Positions 1 through 6,106 are shown, counted from the stretch's first letter. The stretch: 6,953 bases of DNA from Methanomassiliicoccaceae archaeon (GCA_009778265.1 WRKA01000140.1:1-6953), one strand, 5' to 3'. Numbers and translations are program-made. Notes: generated by a model not told the origin, from the sequence alone.

Positions 1-120
1 CAGACAATTTGGTGAGTGATTTGCAGACAATTTGGTGAGTGATTTGCAGACAATTTGGTGAGTGATTTGCAGACAATTTGGTGAGTGATCTGCAAATAGT
101 TTACTGTGTGATCTCAGACA
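1..120. repeat. 23-bp tandem repeat array, running off the left edge
   Basis: Three identical head-to-tail 23-bp units lie at 1-23, 24-46 and 47-69. A fourth at 70-92 has one change (T to C at unit position 21). A degenerate fifth copy follows from 93, about 16 of 23 positions matching, and the array ends with CAGACA at 115-120. The unit begins CAGACAATTTGGTGAGTGAT and ends TTG. There are no spacers, so it is not a CRISPR array. Identical copies at the edge and decayed copies on the inner side suggest that more units lie outside the window. The plus strand is full of stops. The minus strand has no stop in any frame through the perfect units, but I see no start codon. Function unknown: iterons, satellite DNA or the terminal repeats of a mobile element are all possible. 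Confidence 0.95.
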
Positions 121-207
121 GTCCGATATAACGTTCGGGAACGGATCGATATGATCTTCGGGACCCAGGATAAGGCGCGGCCTGTAGACGAGAAAAAAAG
201 AGGACGG
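121..207. other. Short intergenic segment between the repeat array and the his operon end
   Basis: There is no credible gene here. A small inverted repeat, CGTTC-GG-GAACG at 132-143, is the only structure besides the T tract noted separately. Its two-base centre means it would form only a weak hairpin unless inner pairs open. Confidence 0.5.
193..199 (-). terminator. Oligo-T terminator of the hisB-F-IE-PHP operon
   Basis: On the minus strand, seven consecutive T residues within CTCTTTTTTTCTCG begin nine bases after the TGA of the PHP gene. Archaeal RNA polymerase terminates at oligo-T tracts without needing a hairpin, and this is the longest T run immediately after any gene here. It fits as the end of the his transcript. 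Confidence 0.7.
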
Positions 208-858
208 TCAGCGAAGTTTCTTTATCGCTTCGAACGGCGTCACTGTGACCGCGAGCTTCGCTTCCTTTTCCGTCATACCGGCGCCGAGAGCGACCTTCAT
301 CGCTTTCGCTTCGTCCATCAGGTTCTCGGGAGCGTGAGCGTCCGAGTTCACGACCATTTTCGCTTTTACGGCACGGGCGATGTTGACGACGTGACCGTTC
401 GTCAGATTGTGATAGGCGCGTCCGGTGATCTCTATAAGTATGCCGTTGTCGGCGGCCGCCTGCATCTCCTTCTCGGTGATGAAGCCGGGGTGGGCCAGAA
501 GATCAACTTCCGGGTCTGTCGCCGCCGCGAAGTTAGTGCCGCCGATCACCGGTTCGTTCGGCGTCTCGCCGTGCACGACGATCCACTGCGCTCCGAGCGC
601 CCTCGCTCTTCTTACCACTTTTTCCATCTGTTTAGGCGGAACGTGCGTTATCTCGACACCCGGTATCGTCCTTATGTACTCCTCTCCGAGTTCCGTCGCC
701 TTAACGAGGGCGGGAACGACGGTATCGACGTTCGTTACGTCGACGTGATCGGTTATCGCGATAGCGTCATGACATAGGACCATCGCCCTTCTGACAAGTT
801 CCGACGGTATCAGTTCGCCGTCGCTGTGTATGCTGTGTGTGTGCAGATCGATCCTCAT
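208..858 (-). CDS. PHP-domain phosphatase, probable histidinol-phosphate phosphatase
   Basis: A 216-residue PHP-domain metallohydrolase, inferred to remove phosphate from L-histidinol phosphate (step 8 of histidine synthesis) in the cytoplasm. The typical PHP metal-ligand motifs are all visible: H6-T-H8 with D13 (HSDGE), T36-D-H38, G67-V-E69, H96-G-E98, A122-H123-P-G, and S172-D173-A-H175. The start at 858 is chosen because MRIDLHTHS is the usual N-terminus, a strong GGAGAGG site precedes it, and the ATG shares four bases (ATGA) with the end of hisIE. Longer upstream readings would only translate hisIE in another frame. The protein is shorter than the bacterial HisJ/HisK type (about 265 residues) and resembles the small PHP proteins annotated in archaea as histidinol-phosphatase domain proteins. 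The family is certain. The substrate is inferred from its place as last gene of a his operon. Confidence 0.88.
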   Translation of the reverse strand: MRIDLHTHSIHSDGELIPSELVRRAMVLCHDAIAITDHVDVTNVDTVVPALVKATELGEEYIRTIPGVEITHVPPKQMEKVVRRARALGAQWIVVHGETPNEPVIGGTNFAAATDPEVDLLAHPGFITEKEMQAAADNGILIEITGRAYHNLTNGHVVNIARAVKAKMVVNSDAHAPENLMDEAKAMKVALGAGMTEKEAKLAVTVTPFEAIKKLR

Positions 859-1454
859 TTTCTCCTCTCCGAAAGTTTTTCGAACACCTTTTCCATCGGA
901 AGTCCTGTTTTTTCTATCGCCACCATCACGTGATATATCAGATCGGCGAGTTCCCATGCCATCTCATTCTCATCTTTATCCTTTATCGAAAGGACGAATT
1001 CTCCGGCCTCTTCCACCACCTTTTTGCACATCTTGTTCTCATCATTGAACAGTTTGCATGTGTAGCTCTCGGGAGAGGGATCGTTCATACGGCCGCGGAG
1101 TACGCGTTTCAATTCCGGCATTATCGCGGATGTTCCGTCCGTGTTCCCGTATATGACCTCGTTGAAACAGGACGGAGAACCGGTGTGGCACGCCACACCC
1201 GTCTGTTCCACACGTATGAGCAGAGTATCGAGATCGCAGTCGGTCTGCATCGATATTATTTTTTGAACGTTACCGCTCTCTTCCCCTTTTTTCCACAGTT
1301 TATTACGGCTTCTTGACCAAAAATGGGTGTACCCGGTCTCTTTCATCAGTTCTACGGACCTTTCATTCGCCCATGCCACCATGAGCACCTCTCCGGTCAG
1401 GTGATCCTGTACGACGGCGGCCACAAGGCCGTTCTGATCATATTTCAGATTCAT
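855..1454 (-). CDS. hisIE: Bifunctional phosphoribosyl-AMP cyclohydrolase / phosphoribosyl-ATP pyrophosphatase
   Basis: A 199-residue fusion catalysing steps 2 and 3: pyrophosphate removal from phosphoribosyl-ATP, then hydrolytic opening of the adenine ring. The HisI half (about 1-108) has GEVLMVAW (21-28), SRSR (47-50), LWKKGEESG (53-61), the magnesium-binding D72-C-D74-x-D76, and zinc ligands C73, C89 and C96 in ACHTG and SCF. The HisE half (about 110-199) has SYT (130-132), the acidic helix VVEEAGEF (146-153; E148, E149, E152) and ELADLIYH (168-175), as in all-alpha NTP pyrophosphatases. The start at 1454 has GAGGAG ten bases upstream and overlaps the hisF stop in an ATGA. The longer reading up to 1793 is hisF in another frame. 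Separate hisI and hisE genes are common in archaea, so the fused form is worth noting. Confidence 0.96.
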   Translation of the reverse strand: MNLKYDQNGLVAAVVQDHLTGEVLMVAWANERSVELMKETGYTHFWSRSRNKLWKKGEESGNVQKIISMQTDCDLDTLLIRVEQTGVACHTGSPSCFNEVIYGNTDGTSAIMPELKRVLRGRMNDPSPESYTCKLFNDENKMCKKVVEEAGEFVLSIKDKDENEMAWELADLIYHVMVAIEKTGLPMEKVFEKLSERRK

Positions 1455-2203
1455 CTTACGTTTACTCCTCTGTCGCGCAGATAACTCTTGACATCCGCAA
1501 CGGTGTAAGTGCCGTAGTGGAATATAGATGCTGCGAGCGCCGCGGCGGCGTTCGTTCTCGTCAGCACTTCGTATATGTGTTCCACCGACCCGCAGCCGCC
1601 GGATGCCGTTACCGGTATCTTCACAGCTTCCGCGACCGCCTTCGTCAGCGGGATATCGTATCCCGTTTTCACACCGTCCGCGTCGATGGACGTCAGCAAT
1701 ATCTCTCCCGCACCAAGTTCCTCCGCCCTTTTTGACCATTCTATCGCGTCGATCCCCGACGATCTCATACCGCCGTGCGTGTGGACTATCCAACCGTCAC
1801 CGATCTTTTTCGCGTCTATCGCTATTATCAGTCTCTCGGACCCGAAGGCATCCGCACACTCTCCGACAAGGCCGGGATCCGATACGGCGGCCGAGTTGAT
1901 GGAGACCTTGTCCGCTCCCGCGTCAAGGACGGCCCGCATCTCATCTTTCGACGATATCCCGCCGCCGACACATAACGGCACGGTAAGCACCTTCGCCGTT
2001 CTGGCGACCGCGTCCAGTAACGTTCTCCGGCCCTCGGTGGTCGCTGTTATATCAAGGAACGCGACCTCGTCCGCTCCGTCCTTCTCGTATCTCGATGCGA
2101 AGGACGGCGGATCCCCTAATTCTTTCATTCCCTGGAACTTTATCCCTTTCACGACCTTTCCGTTCATCATATCAAGGCACGGGATTATCTTCCTGACCGT
2201 CAT
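1451..2203 (-). CDS. hisF: Imidazole glycerol phosphate synthase, cyclase subunit
   Basis: A 250-residue TIM-barrel cyclase. It uses ammonia, normally channelled from HisH, to convert PRFAR into imidazole glycerol phosphate and AICAR (step 5). The family N-terminus IIPCLD (6-11) carries catalytic D11, and IAIDAKK (127-133) carries catalytic D130, both at canonical positions. The phosphate-binding loops CVGGGIS (78-84) and TASGGCGS near the C-terminus are intact, as is the LLTSIDADGVKTGYD segment. Length is normal. The ATG directly abuts the hisB TGA with no gap. Only a weak GGGTG site precedes it, so translational coupling to hisB is likely. The usual partner gene hisH is not in the window. 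Confidence 0.97.
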   Translation of the reverse strand: MTVRKIIPCLDMMNGKVVKGIKFQGMKELGDPPSFASRYEKDGADEVAFLDITATTEGRRTLLDAVARTAKVLTVPLCVGGGISSKDEMRAVLDAGADKVSINSAAVSDPGLVGECADAFGSERLIIAIDAKKIGDGWIVHTHGGMRSSGIDAIEWSKRAEELGAGEILLTSIDADGVKTGYDIPLTKAVAEAVKIPVTASGGCGSVEHIYEVLTRTNAAAALAASIFHYGTYTVADVKSYLRDRGVNVR

Positions 2204-2758
2204 TCAAACACCCTTTGTGATCGCTTTATCTTTGGTACTGAGTTCCGAATCCCTTTTTTTCAGCGCTTCCTTCAAAGCCCTTCCGAACGCTTTGAACGAC
2301 CCCTCGACAATGTGGTGATCGTCGAATCCTCTTATCGCAAGTATGTGTAACGTGATACCGGCGGACATCGCGAAGCTTCTGAAGAAATGGTGATACAGCG
2401 GATCCGGACAATCTATCTCCGCGTACGGGCGGTCGACGATATCTAACGATACGGTGATCATCGCATCGTCCATGACCACCGTTTTCGTGGCCATCCTTTC
2501 TATTGCGTTGTCACCGGCCGCATTCTTCAGTGCCGTTCCAAGCGTTATACCGACGTCTTCGATAAGGTGGTGCTCTTCGTTCCCTTCCGCTTTTACAGAG
2601 ATGTCGATGTTCGAATATCGGGACAGCGTTTCGATCATATGATCCAGAAATACATTGCCGCAGTCCACATCGTAACTGCCCGTTCCGTCAATGTTCATGT
2701 TCACGGAAATCTTTGTTTCCTTCGTTCTGCGCTCGATCTTAGATGTACGTCCTTTCAT
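2204..2758 (-). CDS. hisB: Imidazoleglycerol-phosphate dehydratase
   Basis: A 184-residue monofunctional IGP dehydratase, which converts imidazole glycerol phosphate to imidazole acetol phosphate (step 6) using two manganese ions. The duplicated metal-binding motifs are complete: EEHHLIEDVGITLG (61-74; H63, H64, E67) and DDHHIVEGSFKAFGRAL (146-162; H148, H149, E152), with LDHMIE (38-43; H40). The N-terminal RRTKETKI (10-17) is typical, and the tail keeps a trace of the conserved STKG-type ending (TKGV, 181-184). There is no HolPase domain of the enterobacterial HisB type, which fits a separate PHP phosphatase downstream. It is the first gene of the second his module, with its own TATA box and no Shine-Dalgarno site. 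Confidence 0.96.
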   Translation of the reverse strand: MKGRTSKIERRTKETKISVNMNIDGTGSYDVDCGNVFLDHMIETLSRYSNIDISVKAEGNEEHHLIEDVGITLGTALKNAAGDNAIERMATKTVVMDDAMITVSLDIVDRPYAEIDCPDPLYHHFFRSFAMSAGITLHILAIRGFDDHHIVEGSFKAFGRALKEALKKRDSELSTKDKAITKGV

Positions 2759-2788
2759 AAGTGATCGCGGTTCTTATTGAGGAATACG

Positions 2789-2794
2789 TATATA
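2789..2794 (-). promoter_or_regulatory. TATA box for the hisB-F-IE-PHP operon
   Basis: The minus strand reads TTCTATATACGTATT. The TATATA centre lies about 33 bases upstream of the hisB ATG, so a start about 25 bases downstream of the box gives a leader of only about 8 bases. No Shine-Dalgarno site precedes the ATG, which agrees. The box overlaps a perfect 8-bp palindrome, ATACGTAT (2784-2791). Confidence 0.6.
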
Positions 2795-2827
2795 GAATGT
2801 TTTGTTCAACCGACTTTTCGAGAGACC

Positions 2828-2858
2828 TCCGAGGCAAAATATCGTCTTAGACCTCGGA
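2828..2858 (-). other. Inverted repeat straddling the regulator stop codon
   Basis: Seven-base arms TCCGAGG and CCTCGGA, separated by 17 bases, flank the TAA of the regulator gene (2847-2849). This could fold at the 3' end of the regulator mRNA. No T run follows it on the minus strand, so I do not call it a terminator. A smaller palindrome, CCTCCGAGG (2826-2834), competes with it. Confidence 0.3.
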
Positions 2859-3239
2859 ATTTTCTCTCGGGCACTCGGCGCACTCAACAAGGGGTATCGT
2901 TCCGTTGCTTTTTTCGTGGACGTAGCTCAGTATTCCGACACGTTCCACATAATCGCAGATCCGGCACAATTCTCTCATTATCTCGCTCTCACCTTTCGCG
3001 AGTCTGTCCGCAGACAGTGAGATCTCCTCCATGAAACCTTCGTAATGAGGGCTGTTTTCCACTACGGCGCTGTCGCCCCTTATCCCATGGATGTATTGAG
3101 AAACAGCGGTCCCCGAGACCTTGAAGATCTTGGCGACCTTTGCCATGGTCATTCCATGGATGTTCACTAACTCGACGGACAACTCTTTTCTGATGATCGG
3201 GAGTACATCTACCACAAGCATTTCGCACGGATGTCTCAT
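2847..3239 (-). CDS. HTH transcriptional regulator (COG2522-like) with two CxxC motifs
   Basis: A 130-residue DNA-binding protein. An XRE-like helix-turn-helix is visible at about 30-55 (MTMAKVAKIFKVSGTAVSQY, then IHG-IRG). It follows an N-terminal segment, HPCEMLVVDVLPIIRKEL (3-20), characteristic of a small archaeal regulator family. The C-terminal half has C92-x-x-C95 and C120-x-x-C123, a pattern that could bind zinc or an iron-sulfur cluster. A further cysteine, C5, lies near the start. It sits between two his modules in the same direction, 54 bases after hisA and 88 bases before hisB, with a TATA box placed so that its mRNA would be leaderless. No Shine-Dalgarno site is seen. A role in controlling his genes and its own gene is inference from position. 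The ligand is unknown. Confidence 0.85.
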   Translation of the reverse strand: MRHPCEMLVVDVLPIIRKELSVELVNIHGMTMAKVAKIFKVSGTAVSQYIHGIRGDSAVVENSPHYEGFMEEISLSADRLAKGESEIMRELCRICDYVERVGILSYVHEKSNGTIPLVECAECPRENSEV

Positions 3240-3256
3240 GAGGGTATTATTGGTTT

Positions 3257-3274
3257 ATAGTATATAAATACTAT
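3257..3274 (-). promoter_or_regulatory. TATA box of the regulator gene inside an 18-bp inverted repeat (candidate operator)
   Basis: The minus strand carries TATTTATATA (3261-3270), a good archaeal TATA box centred about 26 bases upstream of the regulator ATG, which predicts a leaderless or near-leaderless transcript. The box lies within a perfect inverted repeat, ATAGTAT-ATAA-ATACTAT. A protein bound there would block TBP, so autorepression is plausible. AT-rich palindromes arise easily around TATA boxes, so the operator reading is tentative. Confidence 0.6.
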
Positions 3275-3293
3275 CTGTTAGATATGAGGTATC

Positions 3294-4016
3294 TTATTGG
3301 ATATTTACTATCCACGGGGTATCCCACTTCCAGGGTTCCATCAATCCGGTATAAACGGCGACGCCTACCACGGCCGCGGCGGCACCCGCTGCCGCGAGCA
3401 CCTTCGCGTCCTCTTCCGTGCTGACGCCTCCGGACGCTACGACGGGATGAGGACTTTCGAATATGAAAGTCTTTGCTCTTCTTTCATCGATACCCCTGGC
3501 CTTTCCCTCCACGTCTATATTGGTGTTAAGTATCCCAGCAAGCGGAAGGTCCTTTATCCGAAGGAACATCTCCTTCACCGGGACGGACGAATCTTCCTGC
3601 CATCCCTTCACCGCGATATTGTCTCCTTTGGTATCCATGGCCAACAGCAGTCTGCCGGGGAACTTTGAACACATATCCGTTAACCATCCGTTATCCGTTA
3701 TCGCTTTTGTTCCGACGATCACTTTATCCGCTCCGGCGTCAAGAAGTTCGCGTATCGTCCTCTCATCTTTGATACCGCCGCCGACCTCCGCGGGAACGTC
3801 ATATCTTTTTATGATCTCTTTTATCACGGGTATGTTGTTCTCTTTCCCGAAAGCGCCGTCCAGGTCTATGATATGTAACGCTTTCGCGCCTTTCGCGATC
3901 CATTCGCCGGCGGCCGAGACGGGGTCGGGCATCGTTATCCTTTCGGTCCCCGGAACTCCGCCGACAAGCTGCACTACGCGGTGGTCCATGATATCAACGG
4001 CGGGAATTATCATCAT
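3294..4016 (-). CDS. hisA: ProFAR isomerase (phosphoribosylformimino-AICAR-P isomerase)
   Basis: A 240-residue TIM-barrel isomerase that converts ProFAR to PRFAR (step 4), a paralogue of HisF. The N-terminus MMIIPAVDIMDHRVVQLVGG carries catalytic D8, and LLLAMDTKGD (123-132) carries catalytic D128, both at the expected places. Phosphate-binding loops are seen at EVGGGI (77-82) and in ASGGVST near the C-terminus. The substrate loop VKGWQED is also intact. HisA is preferred over HisF because of the QLVGG-PG and VKGW segments and the absence of IPCLD. Of two adjacent ATGs, the first (4016) has AAGGAG nine bases upstream. It is last in the hisG-C-A module, 41 bases after hisC. I see no clear terminator after it, so read-through into the regulator is possible. 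Confidence 0.95.
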   Translation of the reverse strand: MMIIPAVDIMDHRVVQLVGGVPGTERITMPDPVSAAGEWIAKGAKALHIIDLDGAFGKENNIPVIKEIIKRYDVPAEVGGGIKDERTIRELLDAGADKVIVGTKAITDNGWLTDMCSKFPGRLLLAMDTKGDNIAVKGWQEDSSVPVKEMFLRIKDLPLAGILNTNIDVEGKARGIDERRAKTFIFESPHPVVASGGVSTEEDAKVLAAAGAAAAVVGVAVYTGLMEPWKWDTPWIVNIQ

Positions 4017-4025
4017 TTTCTTTCA

Positions 4026-4031
4026 CTCCTT
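4026..4031 (-). promoter_or_regulatory. Strong ribosome binding site for hisA
   Basis: AAGGAG on the minus strand, nine bases before the ATG at 4016. It decides for the first of the two tandem ATG codons and shows that hisA is translated as an internal operon gene, in contrast to hisG, hisB and the regulator, which lack such sites. Confidence 0.75.
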
Positions 4032-4057
4032 GTTCCTGCAGCGATACGTTTTCCTCT

Positions 4058-5107
4058 TCATCGGTCCCCGGAGATCACTTCTTCCGCCTTCTCTAAGAGG
4101 ATCGCATTCAGTTCCTCCGAACCTATCGTCGTCCGGACGCAGTTCTCCGTCCTCCTTTTGGAACCGAAATCCCTTATGAGGATCCCTTTTTCTTTAAGTC
4201 CTTCTGTGAGAACGGCGTGATCTACCGGCGACCTCGCCAAAATGAAATTAGAATCGGACGGGAACGGCTCGAACCCCAGTTCTTTCAGTCCGCCGGCCAG
4301 CGGCCCGCGGTTCCTGTTCACGAGATCGACGCTCTTTCTTATGAAATCCTGATCCCCGACGGCCGCTATCGCGGCCCCTTCGCTCAGCATGTTCAGCGAA
4401 TACGGGATCTTCACGCAATTCATCATATCCGATATCTTAGTGTTGGAGACGGAATATCCGATGCGGAGACCCGCCATCGCATACGCCTTGGAGAACGTCC
4501 GCATCACGATCAGATTTTCAAATTCGTTAACTTTCGGGATCATGGACGTTCCCGAATATTCGCCGTAAGCTTCGTCCACTATCACCATACCGTCCGATCT
4601 TTCCAGTATCTCGACGATATCTTTCTCTCTGAACAGGTTCCCCGTCGGATTGTTGGGCGAGGGCATGATGATCATCTTCGCTTTCGGTCCGAGCATCGCA
4701 TCGGCGTCAAGCTGAAAATCCTCCGTCAGATCGACCGCATACGTTCTACCGCCGTTGACGTTCGCGAAATATTCGTACAATGTGTACGACGGCACCGGGA
4801 CCGTAACGCCGTCATGCCATTCCGTGAACGTTTTGAACGCTATGTCCAATAATTCATCCGATCCGGAACCGGCAACGAAGTTCTCTCTCTCCAGTCCGTA
4901 TAATTCCGCCAGAGCATCCCTCAGACCGTCGGAGTACGTGTTCGGATAATCGTTCACGTTCATCTTCTGAGAAGAAAGGAATCTCACCGCGGCGGGATTG
5001 GAACCCAGCACGTTCGTATTGGTGTCCATCCTTATCGCGCCGCCCGTCTCCGGGTTATAATATCTTTTAAGGTCCCTCGCGGTGCTGCGCATACGCTCTC
5101 TTGACAT
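4058..5107 (-). CDS. hisC: Histidinol-phosphate aminotransferase
   Basis: A 349-residue PLP-dependent fold-type I aminotransferase. It transfers an amino group from glutamate to imidazole acetol phosphate (step 7). Visible motifs are DTNTNVLGSNP (28-38), YPNTYSDGLRDAL (54-66), the cofactor loop GSGSDELLD (80-88), SPNNPTGN (150-157; N153), VDEAYGEY (177-184; D178, Y181), and TFSKAYAMAGLRIGY (204-218), with K207 as Schiff-base lysine and R215 near the phosphate. R325 in CVRTTIG fits the substrate-binding arginine. Length is normal. It starts two bases after hisG with GGTG eight bases upstream. Assignment to HisC rather than another class I/II aminotransferase rests on motif pattern plus position between hisG and hisA. 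Confidence 0.93.
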   Translation of the reverse strand: MSRERMRSTARDLKRYYNPETGGAIRMDTNTNVLGSNPAAVRFLSSQKMNVNDYPNTYSDGLRDALAELYGLERENFVAGSGSDELLDIAFKTFTEWHDGVTVPVPSYTLYEYFANVNGGRTYAVDLTEDFQLDADAMLGPKAKMIIMPSPNNPTGNLFREKDIVEILERSDGMVIVDEAYGEYSGTSMIPKVNEFENLIVMRTFSKAYAMAGLRIGYSVSNTKISDMMNCVKIPYSLNMLSEGAAIAAVGDQDFIRKSVDLVNRNRGPLAGGLKELGFEPFPSDSNFILARSPVDHAVLTEGLKEKGILIRDFGSKRRTENCVRTTIGSEELNAILLEKAEEVISGDR

Positions 5108-5109
5108 AC

Positions 5110-5973
5110 TTAAGGCACCAGCCTGTCTATCGGTAACGTGAGAATTCCCTTGGCACCCATCTTCTTCAATGCGTTGACGGAATCATATACGTCCTTTTTA
5201 TCGATGACCACATGCATCGCCACCATGTCGTCCCGGCCGGCGATGTTCATCACCGTGGGACCGGCGACACCGGGGAACATCTTCTGGACCTCGGAAAGTT
5301 TTGCCTCGGGGACGTCGGCCATCAGGTATTTTTTGTTCTCCGCGACTATTACGCTCTTAATGGAATCGACCATACCCGAAACGGCGTCCTTCTTCTTCTT
5401 TATCGACCCTTTATTTCCTATGATGACGGCCTGCGAGACAATGATGTCGTTGATCGCCACAAGCCTGTTCGTTTTAAGGGTGGAGCCGCTCGACACGAGG
5501 TCCACAATGATATCGGAAACGTTCATGTACGGCATTATCTCCGCCGCTCCCGACACCTTTACGATATTGACCTTCTTCTTTATCGAGGAGAAGAACTTTT
5601 CCGTCAGGTTAGGGAAGGACGTGGCGACCCGGCATCCGTTCATGATATCCTTGGCATCCTTTATCCCGGATGATTCGGGGACCGCGACACACAAACGGCA
5701 GTGCCCGAAATCGAGGTCCAGAAGGGATTCCACATCTTCCCCGGATTCCGCCACCTGATCTATACCGGTTATTCCCATGTCTATTGCTCCGGACGCGACG
5801 AACTCCGGTATGTCCTGGGCGCGGACGAACATAACTTCGATGTCCTGATTCTTAACGCTGACGTAAAGTCTTCTGCCCCATTCCTCTCCGAGATCCAATC
5901 CCGATTTCAGGAGAAGTTCCACCGCCCTTTCGTTCAATCTTCCTTTGTTAGGAACAGCCAATTTGAGTGTCAT
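5110..5973 (-). CDS. hisG: ATP phosphoribosyltransferase, long form
   Basis: A 287-residue enzyme of the committed first step: ATP plus PRPP gives N1-(phosphoribosyl)-ATP. The N-terminus LKLAVPNKGRL (3-13) and the PRPP-binding motif DLVSSGSTLKTN (158-169) are typical, as is the central GITGIDQV (67-74). Residues about 214-287 form the C-terminal HisG_C (ACT-like) domain found in long-form enzymes, so this version needs no HisZ subunit and is expected to be feedback-inhibited by histidine. It opens the hisG-C-A module. No Shine-Dalgarno site precedes the ATG, while TATA-like sequence lies 20-40 bases upstream, suggesting a leaderless or very short-leader mRNA. Confidence 0.97.
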   Translation of the reverse strand: MTLKLAVPNKGRLNERAVELLLKSGLDLGEEWGRRLYVSVKNQDIEVMFVRAQDIPEFVASGAIDMGITGIDQVAESGEDVESLLDLDFGHCRLCVAVPESSGIKDAKDIMNGCRVATSFPNLTEKFFSSIKKKVNIVKVSGAAEIMPYMNVSDIIVDLVSSGSTLKTNRLVAINDIIVSQAVIIGNKGSIKKKKDAVSGMVDSIKSVIVAENKKYLMADVPEAKLSEVQKMFPGVAGPTVMNIAGRDDMVAMHVVIDKKDVYDSVNALKKMGAKGILTLPIDRLVP

Positions 5974-5992
5974 GATATTCTCTGTTCTACTC

Positions 5993-6014
5993 TATATGAG
6001 AAAAGAATAAAAAG
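5993..6014 (-). promoter_or_regulatory. Probable hisG promoter (two TATA-like candidates)
   Basis: The minus strand offers CTTTTTATT (6006-6014) and CATATAG (5992-5998). The nearer one, centred about 22 bases from the ATG, would give a leaderless transcript. The farther one would give a leader of about 11 bases. I cannot choose between them. The surrounding AT-rich stretch (5974-6030) contrasts with the GC-richer DNA on both sides. Confidence 0.5.
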
Positions 6015-6072
6015 TTGCCGAAAAAGAATGCTTGCGTCTCCGCGATGCGGAAAAGAAAGATATGCGGATGTT

Positions 6073-6106
6073 AAGAGGAACGGTGCGCATGTGCGCCGTT
6101 CCTTTT
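6073..6106 (-). terminator. Strong bulged hairpin, candidate terminator or structured 3' element
   Basis: The arms AGGAACG (6076-6082) and CGTTCCT (6097-6103) continue inward as GCGCA and TGCGC after a 2-base bulge, and outward with AAG against TTT. On the minus strand it lies downstream of the UPF0280 gene and is followed at 6052-6059 by a pyrimidine stretch, CTTTCTTTTC. On the plus strand TTTT (6103-6106) forms its last arm. It most likely ends or protects the UPF0280 transcript before the hisG promoter. Confidence 0.45.

Noticed and set aside
1..92. CRISPR array.
   Set aside because: Units are directly contiguous at 23-bp spacing with no spacers.
151..777. A 208-codon plus-strand ORF opposite the PHP gene.
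   Set aside because: It is the mirror frame of a well-supported gene. Its arginine-, histidine- and valine-rich composition shows no family motifs.
855..1793. A 312-residue reading of hisIE starting at 1793.
   Set aside because: The first 113 residues are hisF DNA in a different frame. The HisI homology, a GAGGAG site and the ATGA junction all point to the start at 1454.
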